This document shows, in pieces, positions 1 to 6,140 of a DNA stretch of 6,300 nucleotides (its first letter is position 1; every line of letters starts with the position of its first letter). The position numbers and the translations under genes are program-made. This DNA is from UBA2233 sp002347965 [NCBI: Nitrospirae bacterium UBA2233]. GTDB taxonomy: Bacteria > UBA2233. A model generated the notes under the pieces. It was given only the letters and a program-made list of their open reading frames with translations. It did no database searches and had not been told where the DNA came from. The stretch covers positions 13,242 through 19,541 of the forward strand of contig DDYN01000045.1 of NCBI GenBank assembly GCA_002347965.1, read 5' to 3'.

Positions 1-42
1 CAGCTTTTTGAGTGGATTTCTTGGCGTCTTTTTTTGATCAAG

Positions 43-1476
43 ATGACCTTGAGAAGAATGTTTAAGTTTAAGAGCGATGCAAAGGAGGAGGTCAACAGCT
101 TTAAAAATGGGGAGCTGACGAATAACGAAGAAACAATAATCCATAACTTCGGTGAATTCTACAGGAACGTTGATCCAGTTGCCTTTTCAAGGTTGGATTT
201 CTATTTTGTTTCCATGATTATCGGCATTATCTTGCTTATTGTGGTGCCAAAGCTTTCTTTGGGGCTTTTGGCGGCTCGCCTTCTTCGCCTTGGCGGTGCT
301 TTTGCCGTTCTTGTGTCCCTTTCCGGTTTTATCCTTGAAATTTTAAACAAATCGGCCAATCCCATTGTTACAGATGATGAGTATAAAAGGTGCAAACGTC
401 TTCTTCGGTTTATGGGCGAGAGTGCCAGGAAGCCATTATCGACAGGGATGATGCTTCTTGTTTTGCTTATGGTTTTTATAGATGCGGCCATGATAAGCAT
501 CGTGGCCATGGACTACGTAGCCGACCTGCCAAGAAAATACGCCCTATGGGGAGGTGTAGGCGTCGGCTTTATTGTGGCCATTATGCTCTTTTTCTTCACG
601 CATGAGGCAGGGAAAGCTCTTTATAGAGACACGAAGCGTAAAGAGCTTGAAGATGAGAGGCATCAAGATAAAGTTAAGTTTAACAAGGAATTAGGCGAGC
701 TTGGATATAAGCTTTCTTTAACGCCTCATTTCTTCTTACACCCAAAACGCTATCTTTGGATGTGCGTTGCTCTGGTTATGGTTGCTGGCCTAGCCTATGC
801 CGCTTACGGTGCCCGCTACAGCACTCAAATGGATATCATCCTAAGCCAGGCCGAGACAGCCCGGCAGACCCTAGGCATAGAAACGGACAATTCCATGCTG
901 CCCCCTGTCGTCACTCAGTCGCAAAAAGAGGCAGGGGATGAGATTGCGAACGAACATCAAGAGCTTGCCAAGCGCGCGACCCAATTCGCCCTTATTATCC
1001 TTACTCTCGTCTTTATCGGCATTCAAACGGTCGGGATCATGATGGGCTACAATCATACCTTCTTTGACGATGAAACAGAAGAAGCCTCTGTGAAGGTTAG
1101 GGCTTACGAACTGCAAGAGGGGTCTTCTGGGCAATCCATGGACATTGTCGCCAGAAAGGCGGCTACATTCTTGAGTTACTATAATTCCGCCCTTCATCGG
1201 GCAGCCGACGAATATGGAAAACTAACAGATGATCTCGGTTCACGAAAGCCGTTAGGCGTAACAGACATAATAGAAATATTCAAGGGGCAGCAAAAGGAAA
1301 AGGATAAGAGCCTTTCAACCCCTGCCACCGGGAGTCAGGCCGGCCAACAGGGGCAACCCTCAGTAGAAAAAGCCGCGAACAACCAGGATGCGAGCGGCCA
1401 TGCTCAAGGTGGGGAAAGTTCTGACGTTTCTGGTGCCGATAAATCCATGCCTAACGAGAAAGAAGAAGATACTTAA
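43..1476 (+). CDS. Multi-pass inner-membrane protein of unknown function, possibly partial at 5' end
   Basis: I do not recognise the family. Counting from the ATG at 43, the 477-residue protein has about six hydrophobic segments near residues 53-70, 74-100, 135-156, 168-186, 238-257 and 315-335. A charged Lys/Glu-rich stretch (about 192-218) lies between the fourth and fifth, and a 55-residue extramembrane loop separates the last two. The C-terminal 60 residues are polar, Gly/Ser/Gln-rich and probably disordered. This fits an integral membrane protein with a flexible tail. The start is uncertain: TTG at 34, ATG at 43 and ATG at 58 are all in frame, none has a good Shine-Dalgarno site, and the frame has no stop back to base 1, so the true start may lie outside the window. 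It is the first visible gene of a same-strand set with the exported VWA-like and LemA-like genes, suggesting a shared envelope role (inference). The frame is clearly coding; its function is unknown. Confidence 0.85.
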   Translation: MTLRRMFKFKSDAKEEVNSFKNGELTNNEETIIHNFGEFYRNVDPVAFSRLDFYFVSMIIGIILLIVVPKLSLGLLAARLLRLGGAFAVLVSLSGFILEILNKSANPIVTDDEYKRCKRLLRFMGESARKPLSTGMMLLVLLMVFIDAAMISIVAMDYVADLPRKYALWGGVGVGFIVAIMLFFFTHEAGKALYRDTKRKELEDERHQDKVKFNKELGELGYKLSLTPHFFLHPKRYLWMCVALVMVAGLAYAAYGARYSTQMDIILSQAETARQTLGIETDNSMLPPVVTQSQKEAGDEIANEHQELAKRATQFALIILTLVFIGIQTVGIMMGYNHTFFDDETEEASVKVRAYELQEGSSGQSMDIVARKAATFLSYYNSALHRAADEYGKLTDDLGSRKPLGVTDIIEIFKGQQKEKDKSLSTPATGSQAGQQGQPSVEKAANNQDASGHAQGGESSDVSGADKSMPNEKEEDT

Positions 1477-1665
1477 GCGCTAACAAGAGGCCCTTTTCCT
1501 CTAAAAAGAGAAAGAAAGCTTGAAAGGAAAAAGAATGAGCTTGAGGGAAAACTTGACCAACTTGAAGAGAACAATTCTGATCTTCAAGAAATCGAGCGGA
1601 CTCAAGGAAAAATAAAGGATCTCAAACGAGAAATAAGAAACATAGAAGATCAACTTGAAGAATAA
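1477..1665 (+). other. In-phase coiled-coil reading frame directly after the stop of the membrane-protein gene
   Basis: After the TAA at 1474-1476 the same frame stays open for 62 codons to TAA at 1663-1665. From about 1501 the translation is highly charged with heptad-like leucine/isoleucine spacing (for example LEGKLDQLEENNSDLQ), as in a coiled coil. The frame has no ATG, GTG or TTG, so it has no ordinary start of its own. It could be the former C-terminus of the upstream protein cut off by a nonsense mutation, a tail added by stop-codon readthrough, or a remnant of a separate gene. A better-initiated but out-of-phase 26-codon frame from ATG 1535, with an AAAGGAA site before it, overlaps and lacks protein-like character. 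The coiled-coil pattern is seen in the sequence; which explanation holds is open. Confidence 0.45.
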
Positions 1666-1686
1666 ACATGGCGGGTTACGGGTTTG

Positions 1687-2529
1687 ATGCGTAAAAAAAG
1701 CGCTTTTTTTACGGCTCTTTTCGTCTTCATTCTTTTTGGGTTTGCTGGAGCGAAGGAGCTTCCGTTTCCTAACAGCTGTTACGAGATGATTGGCGAAACG
1801 AAATACCTCAAGGAACCAAAAGAGGCACTTTTCGTGCTGATCGACGAAAGTACCGGGTTTGACGAGAACATCGTGGAGAGGGTTGTCGCGCTCGTAATGA
1901 GCTGGCTTGATGAAGGCAAGGCAATCGAGGTTTTTCGGTTCTCATCTTTTTCCAAAGACCGCTATACAGAGAAAGTTCTTGGCGGTCTCGTAGACCCGGC
2001 CCCGACGGATGAGTTTTTGGACAACATCAAACGCTCGGAACGCCTGAAGTTTGACCAATGCCACAAAAAGCAGTTTCTTCTGGCTAAAAAGCAGGTAAGG
2101 CAAGCAATGCTTGACATTTTCTCGGGTTCAAGCCCAAAGATCGGGCACTCTGACATCATTTCTAACCTCAAGACACTGTCGGGCCACATCAAGCGCTCCA
2201 ATGCGAAATCGAAGAAGGTGCTGATTGCATCCGACATGTTCGAGAACTCCTCCATCACGAGCTTTTACGCGAGCGGCCATGTGAAGCGAATTGATCCCGA
2301 TCAAGAGGTCGCTAAAGTCGAAAAGGCGGGATTTGTCGGAGATTTTTACGGAGCCGAGGTTTATGTCTTTGGGCTAGGGTATTTTGCAAGGAGCGAACTC
2401 TCAAAAAAAGAATCGTACCTAGACCCCGAAAGGCTTAGGCTTATCAAAGCCTTTTGGGCGAATTACATAAAAAAGTCCAACGGTAAGGTGGTCGAGATCG
2501 GAACGCCCATGCTCTTGGGAAACCTATAA
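1687..2529 (+). CDS. Exported protein with a von Willebrand factor A-like fold, function unknown
   Basis: A 280-residue protein. The N-terminus is a clear Sec signal peptide: basic MRKK, a hydrophobic core, then AGA just before Lys23, so the mature protein is probably periplasmic. The body resembles a VWA/Rossmann-type domain: a hydrophobic strand ending in LIDEST (about 50-55), a second strand around IEVFRF (80-85), a GHSDIISNL segment (about 153-161), the strand KKVLIASDMFE (about 176-186), and a late strand AEVYVFGLG. The metal-site motif is imperfect: Asp53-x-Ser55-x-Gly57 instead of DxSxS. Cys31 and Cys125 of the mature chain could form a disulphide. ATG 1687 was preferred over the adjacent TTG at 1684; neither has a strong ribosome site. 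The gene sits between a six-segment membrane protein and a LemA-like protein, 24 bases ahead of the latter, so co-expression is likely. The gene is certain, the fold moderately so, the function unknown. Confidence 0.85.
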   Translation: MRKKSAFFTALFVFILFGFAGAKELPFPNSCYEMIGETKYLKEPKEALFVLIDESTGFDENIVERVVALVMSWLDEGKAIEVFRFSSFSKDRYTEKVLGGLVDPAPTDEFLDNIKRSERLKFDQCHKKQFLLAKKQVRQAMLDIFSGSSPKIGHSDIISNLKTLSGHIKRSNAKSKKVLIASDMFENSSITSFYASGHVKRIDPDQEVAKVEKAGFVGDFYGAEVYVFGLGYFARSELSKKESYLDPERLRLIKAFWANYIKKSNGKVVEIGTPMLLGNL

Positions 2530-2538
2530 ACCCTTTTC

Positions 2539-2544
2539 AAGGAG
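2539..2544 (+). promoter_or_regulatory. Ribosome binding site of the LemA-like gene
   Basis: A consensus AAGGAG lies nine bases before ATG 2554 in the 24-base gap after the VWA-like gene. It fixes the LemA start and is the clearest Shine-Dalgarno site in the left half of the window. Confidence 0.75.
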
Positions 2545-2553
2545 CCGAGGGCC

Positions 2554-3384
2554 ATGCTTGAGTTCTTATTTTCCCTGTTCACTCTTGTATTCTTTTTTGT
2601 TATAGCCGGGGTAGTTCTGGCCTTTATGTCGTATAACGGCCTTCAGGGGCTTGCCCAGGCCGTGCGTATGGCCCATTCCAACATTCTCATTTCAATGAAA
2701 AAACGGATTGACCTAATCAATAAGCTTCAAGAAATTGCCTCGGCCTACGGGGAACACGAAAAGATGACCCACATTACCGTGGCGGAGGTGGAATCTGGCC
2801 TTGGCCAGGTGTCAAGGGCGTCTCAAGAGGCCGACCGCGCCCTGAAAACCGTAATGGCCGTAGCCAGGAACTATCCAGAGCTTAAAGCGAACGAGGCATA
2901 CCAAAGGCTGATGGGCCAAATCGAGGCGGTGGAAGTAGACCTTCAGAAGGTCAGAGAAACATACAACCGTGCAGTCAACGTGTACAACACGAAACGGGCC
3001 AGCGTGCCTACCGTTTTCTTTGCTTCGATGGTCGGGTTCCATCCTGCATCCTACTTCAGCGTCGCAAATGCCGATGAGCTCGACAACATCAAAGCATTTG
3101 CCCCGGAGGACGACGAGCTTCTTAAGGCCACACTTCAGAGGGCCGGGAAACAAATGCTGGAAGGCACCAAGCAGCTCGGAAAGGCCATAGGAGAGAAGGG
3201 CAAAAAAATTTCCGAGCAAGGGCACGACCCTTTAGGGGGCCGTCCAAACAGTATGCCCAAAAAGCCCGAAGAATTCGATTATTCTAAGAACGAGGATGGT
3301 GAAGTGGCTCCTGTAGCTGCGCAGCCTATCGATCCCGAGCATAAGGCGTCCTACAAAGAGCCAGAAGAACGGCCTAAAGACTAG
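2554..3384 (+). CDS. LemA-family membrane-anchored helical protein
   Basis: A 276-residue protein matching the LemA family (known function poorly defined; members are single-pass envelope proteins with a helical bundle). One membrane helix spans residues 3-25. The bundle follows: YNGLQGLAQ at 27-35, a [22 protein letters not shown] segment (49-70) equivalent to the family's [36 protein letters not shown] at 106-119, a long helix through 120-148, and the [18 protein letters not shown] block (151-168), equivalent to the family's FPnnlvAgmfGFkpreyF. The remaining 108 residues are a charged, Pro/Lys-rich tail that typical LemA proteins (about 190 residues) lack. The start is well supported by AAGGAG at 2539-2544, nine bases before the ATG. 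It follows the VWA-like gene by 24 bases, consistent with an operon. Family assignment is strong; a role as scaffold or regulator of the neighbouring membrane protein is inference. Confidence 0.93.
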   Translation: [276 protein letters not shown]

Positions 3385-3420
3385 GATCAGGGCTTAGAAG
3401 GCTTACTTCATGTCGGACAG

Positions 3421-3592
3421 CGTTCCTTTTGACGCCCGCCTTGCTCTTTGTGGGTGGTTACCCCACCGGGTGGCTCTACGACCTGCTCGCTCGATAATGG
3501 CAATAGGCGAACAGCCTTGCCCGGGGGGTTCTAATCCAGGCAGACGGGAACACTCGATTGTGGCGACGAAAGCTTGAGTCGGGAGAAAAGAA
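3421..3592 (+). ncRNA. Candidate orphan HEARO-type omega RNA (IscB guide RNA family)
   Basis: This gene-free stretch looks like a folded RNA. The 5' part (about 3430-3480), GACGCCCGCCTTGCTCTTT followed by a GGTTACCCC hairpin and a GGCTCTACGACCTGCTCG segment, resembles my recollection of HEARO/omega RNA sequence. Hairpins visible in the DNA: GTGGG 3450-3454 with CCCAC 3462-3466; GGCAA..GGC 3499-3508 with GCC..TTGCC 3514-3521 around loop GAACA; and ACTCGA 3552-3557 with TTGAGT 3574-3579 enclosing GGCGACGAAAG. HEARO RNAs are known to lie directly upstream of IscB genes and carry their guide at the 5' end, which here would fall within about 3405-3432. No IscB is present: a DUF4870 gene begins immediately after, so this would be an RNA that outlived its nuclease or acts with one elsewhere. 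The hairpins are seen directly; the family call rests on recall without a covariance search. Alternative: an unrelated structured leader of the downstream gene. Confidence 0.5.
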
Positions 3593-3973
3593 ATGAGGGT
3601 AGCAATGGCAGTCCCGCCTGAACGAGGAAGGCCGAGGTCCAAGGACATGCAGACCTGGGCGATGGTTATTCATTTCTCGCAGTTTGTCGGCATCTTTATC
3701 CCGATTGCCGGGCTGATCGTACCCGTTATTCTTTGGCAAGCGAAAAGAGGCGAGTTTCCGGGTCTCGACCCGCACGGCAAGGCCGTGACGAACTGGGTAC
3801 TAAGCCTTGTGCTGTACGGGTTCGTTTGCCTTATCCTGTCGTTTGGCCTGATCGGCATCCCCTTGCTCCTTGCGCTTGGCGTCGTCGCCGTCGTTTTCCC
3901 GGTGGTTGGCGGGATCAAGGCGAACATGGGGGAAGCCTGGAAATACCCGCTTGCCATCCCGTTCCTAAAATAA
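3593..3973 (+). CDS. DUF4870 (Tic20-like) small membrane protein
   Basis: A 126-residue protein matching DUF4870 along its length from residue 21: TWAMVIHFSQFVGIFIPIAG (21-40), LIVPVILWQAKRGEFPGLDPH (41-61) with the typical kinked acidic/His loop, HGKAVTNWVLSLVLYGFV, then LIGIPLLLALGVVAVVFPVVGGIKAN and the usual end WKYPLAIPFLK. It has three to four membrane helices. DUF4870 proteins are common, small and of undefined function, usually in the inner membrane. The ATG at 3593 has GGGAG about 8 bases upstream, but residues 1-18 (Arg/Pro-rich) are not typical of the family; starts at 3605 or 3647 are possible, 3647 giving the usual N-terminus. It follows directly on the candidate structured RNA, which may act as its leader or may simply have been left beside it when another gene was lost. 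Composition is more GC-rich than the first gene. Confidence 0.9.
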   Translation: MRVAMAVPPERGRPRSKDMQTWAMVIHFSQFVGIFIPIAGLIVPVILWQAKRGEFPGLDPHGKAVTNWVLSLVLYGFVCLILSFGLIGIPLLLALGVVAVVFPVVGGIKANMGEAWKYPLAIPFLK

Positions 3974-4382
3974 AGCGTTGAAACGCCCTTAAGCACGCGA
4001 CTATGGCGTCCTTAGCGAGGCCGGCACCTTTTCTGTAACATTCGCAGAACGGCATCAATCGATTGTCATGGGCCTCCGCCTATGTTTTCGGTAGGCCAAG
4101 GCCGATTGAATAATGAACAATAAGATAAAGTCCTCGATGGCATGATCGAAGGCGTCTTCCGGGGCTGATCGACGGGTTTATCCGTCTTTTCCCAATAGGT
4201 AATTGCCGCCACATTCCAGCCGATCCCGCCCTGCCACAGAGGACTTGAGAGGGGCTTGGAAGTCTTGCTTGTTCCGAGAAATAAATGCCGAGGCGTGCAT
4301 TTATACCGGCTTTTTTCATGATGGAAGCTTCTTTTTTTTATGAGAAGAGCCGTTTTGGGTCTGTTTGCCCGCCAGGTCTTAT
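3974..4382. other. Gene-poor stretch with inverted repeats, left flank of the insertion sequence
   Basis: I see no convincing gene in this 409-base stretch. Several overlapping frames are open on both strands (minus 4066-4449 and 4080-4319, plus from 4285), but none has family-like sequence or a good ribosome site, and two of them run into the insertion sequence. One minus-strand segment, about 4062-4200, has protein-like composition (EDAFDHAIEDFILLF) but ends at an in-frame TAA on its upstream side, so it could be a gene remnant. Structural elements: GGCCTCCG 4071-4078 with CGG-T-AGGCC 4089-4097 (stem with a bulged T), and a perfect 8-base inverted repeat at 4281-4304 with a T run just beyond it. 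Confidence 0.6.
4281..4316 (+). terminator. Weak terminator-like inverted repeat followed by a T run
   Basis: ATAAATGC at 4281-4288 pairs perfectly with GCATTTAT at 4297-4304 across an 8-base loop, and six T residues follow at 4311-4316. The stem is AT-rich and the T run starts six bases after it, so it is a poor match to an intrinsic terminator. It could instead be a fortuitous palindrome near the insertion site. Confidence 0.25.
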
Positions 4383-4399
4383 CGAATGGCTCGGGAATA

Positions 4400-4421
4400 C
4401 CCATCCTCTTCAGGGGGTGGG
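4400..4421 (+). repeat. Left-end subterminal hairpin of the insertion sequence
   Basis: CCCATCCTC (4400-4408) pairs with GGGGGTGGG (4413-4421) across the loop TTCA, using two T-G wobbles. A register with an extrahelical T at 4404 also works and resembles the bulged T that Y1 transposases recognise in IS608. The hairpin starts 17 bases inside the proposed left end and is just preceded by the guide tetranucleotide AATA. Confidence 0.7.
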
Positions 4422-4433
4422 ACGAAAGCGCCG

Positions 4434-4832
4434 CTATTTCCCTTGGCATTCCTGGATGTATCGGCGGATAGTCTCTGCGCTAACGTTACCTACCGTGCCA
4501 ACGAAGCATGCTTGCGTCCAGAGTTGTTCCCGTCCGCAGAGCCGTTTGAGCTTCGGGAAGCGTTCCCACAGCCTGCGTGAGGTATATCCCTTAAGCAAGC
4601 CAACGATGATTGCCGGCGCCCGCCGCGGTGGGGCTGACACAAAACAATGCACATGGTCCACACCTGTTTTCAGGGCCAACAGGCGAAAGCCGTGCTGGTT
4701 GCAACACTCGGCTATGAGCGTCTTACAGGCGGCTTCCACCTCTCCCACCAGAACCTTGCGGCGATACTTCGGCATCCACACGAAGCGATAAGCAACCTGA
4801 TAGCGAGTCCACCTGGTTTTTCCGGTTTGCAA
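4434..4832 (-). CDS. tnpA: IS200/IS605 transposase TnpA (HUH/Y1)
   Basis: A 132-residue protein of usual length for the family, which cuts and rejoins single-stranded IS ends through a 5'-phosphotyrosine intermediate. The N-terminal strand has YQVAYRFVWMPKYRRKVL (11-28), the family's first signature. The HUH motif is His60-Val-His62 in GVDHVHCFVSAPP, and the nucleophile is Tyr125 in VSAETIRRYIQECQ. In IS608 a Gln four residues after the Tyr helps bind the metal; here that position is Cys129 and Gln is at 130. The start is TTG 4832, immediately after an in-frame TAA. A nearby ATG in another frame (start at 4843 on this strand) reaches the same TAA after three codons, so translation coupling or a tiny start-proximal frameshift is possible. 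It is divergent from tnpB, as in IS605. Confidence 0.92.
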   Translation of the reverse strand: MQTGKTRWTRYQVAYRFVWMPKYRRKVLVGEVEAACKTLIAECCNQHGFRLLALKTGVDHVHCFVSAPPRRAPAIIVGLLKGYTSRRLWERFPKLKRLCGREQLWTQACFVGTVGNVSAETIRRYIQECQGK

Positions 4833-4861
4833 TTATTGTTCATTGGGCTAGCATAACAGAT

Positions 4862-6140
4862 ATGGAACGGGTGCGCATTTTCTCGCTCAAAGGCATTTCC
4901 AGGCGCCAGGAAGCCATTGTCCGCGAAGGGCAGATGGAGGCGGCACGGGTGTGGACCGAGTGCAGGGACATGCACATGAAGGCACGGCAGGAGCAGACGC
5001 CTTGGCCAGGACGCAATGAATACCACAAAGCCACCCGGGGGCGTTTTGCCTTGCATTCGCAAAGCATCCAGCAGGTGTTCCGCGTCTTCGATGCCGCCGT
5101 GGAGTCTACGCTGGAAAACCGGCGATCCGGGCGAAAAGAAATGCGGTATCCTTACAAAGACAAACGCTTCTTCCCGTTGATGTGGCCCGCCCAGGCGATG
5201 TGCCTGAAAGAAAATCGCATCGTTCTGCCCATGGGACGCGGGCGTCCGTCGTTGGTGTTCCCGCGCCCGGAATGGTTGATCGGGAAATCCGCCTGCAAGG
5301 TAGTCTGGAACGGGGTGCATAACGAACTCCATGTCAGCATCGAAGTGGCCGATACGGCTCTAGCAGCCGGAGTAACGGAAAAACACGCGACGGTGGACCT
5401 GGGGCAAATTCATCAGGCTGCCCAAGGTCACCAACGATGGAGAGGCCATGGTCGTCTCCGGTCGTGGCATTCGCTCCATAAAGCGCCTGCACAGCAAGCA
5501 GCTTGGCGAGATACAGAAACTGCGTTCCCGATGCAAGAAAGGTTCCCGGCGGTGGCGGAAATTAGGAAATACCCGGGCCAGGCTCACCCTACATCATGAG
5601 CGCCGTGTTCGCGACCTGCGCCACAAGGGGACTCGACAGGTTGTTGATTTCTGCAAGGATCGCGGCATCGAAGCCATTTTCATCGGCAACCCGGATGGTG
5701 TCCGGCGTAAGGATTCTGGCCGCCACCACAATCAACGCATGAGTCAGTGGGAGTACGGAAAGGACATCGATTACCTACAGCAAAAATCAGAACAAGACCG
5801 CATCGTGTGCTTCACCGGGGACGAGCGTGGTACGTCCAGCCGGTGTCCCGTATGCGGCCACCGCCACAAGCTTAAAGGAAGGAACTGGCGATGCAAAGCC
5901 TGTGGATTCGAAGGCCACAGGGACATCGTAGGCGCGGTGAACATGCACCAAATTGCCTATAATCAAGTGGTTCCGTTTCCCAAGCGCATCACGTATCTAC
6001 GTCCGGGGGTTCTCCGGCGTAGTAGTAGCCCGGGCACGGGCCAAAGGTGTCTGGCTGAATTGCGGACTCAAGCACCGCAACAGGAATGCCTGAAGCGGGT
6101 CCCTCCTTGGGACAGCCCACAAACCGCGAATCTTGGTTAG
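4862..6140 (+). pseudogene. tnpB: TnpB RNA-guided nuclease (IS605 OrfB), one-base frameshift
   Basis: TnpB proteins are RuvC-type nucleases guided by an RNA from the element's right end; they are the ancestors of Cas12. The gene lies in two frames: 4862 to about 5422 (residues 1-187) and about 5424 to 6140. Removing one C from the CCC run at 5421-5423 joins them into 425 residues, with VDLGQIHQAA running into KVTNDGEAMVVSGRG as in relatives. In the repaired protein, RuvC-I is Asp179 (VDLG), the zinc finger is Cys328/331 and Cys344/347 (RCPVCG, CKACG), and RuvC-III is Asp354 (GHRDIVGAVNM). The RuvC-II position reads IFIGNPDGV, without the usual Glu of IEDL; the nearest conserved Glu is 297 in QWEYG. 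The break lies just after the first catalytic Asp, so neither piece alone holds the full nuclease. An assembly error in the homopolymer is possible. The last 50 residues overlap the predicted guide RNA. No ribosome site is evident before ATG 4862. Confidence 0.9.

Noticed and set aside
1535-1615. 26-codon frame from ATG 1535 with an AAAGGAA site upstream
   Set aside because: Out of phase with the coiled-coil frame and with no protein-like pattern; the ribosome-like site is probably a by-product of the purine-rich stretch.
1668-1694. Eight-codon frame MAGYGFDA overlapping the start of the VWA-like gene
   Set aside because: It could couple translation, but nothing beyond the overlap supports it and there is no clear ribosome site.
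3403-3775. Two minus-strand frames across 3403-3648 and 3476-3775
   Set aside because: They are antisense to the candidate structured RNA and the DUF4870 gene, and have no family-like sequence or ribosome site.
3974-4010. Possible terminator after the DUF4870 gene (GCGT/ACGC at 3975-3986; ACGCC/GGCGT at 3983-4009)
   Set aside because: Stems are only 4-5 bases, the second has a 17-base loop, and no T run follows.
4066-4449. Minus-strand frames 4066-4449 and 4080-4319
   Set aside because: The longer one crosses the insertion-sequence left end into tnpA, and neither resembles a protein family; composition looks non-coding.
4285-4791. Plus-strand frame from ATG 4285
   Set aside because: It begins right after an in-frame stop, has no ribosome site, and most of it is antisense to tnpA.
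4712-5332. 206-codon minus-strand frame
   Set aside because: Antisense shadow of tnpB and the tnpA start region; its sequence is Pro/His/Arg-rich without any known domain.
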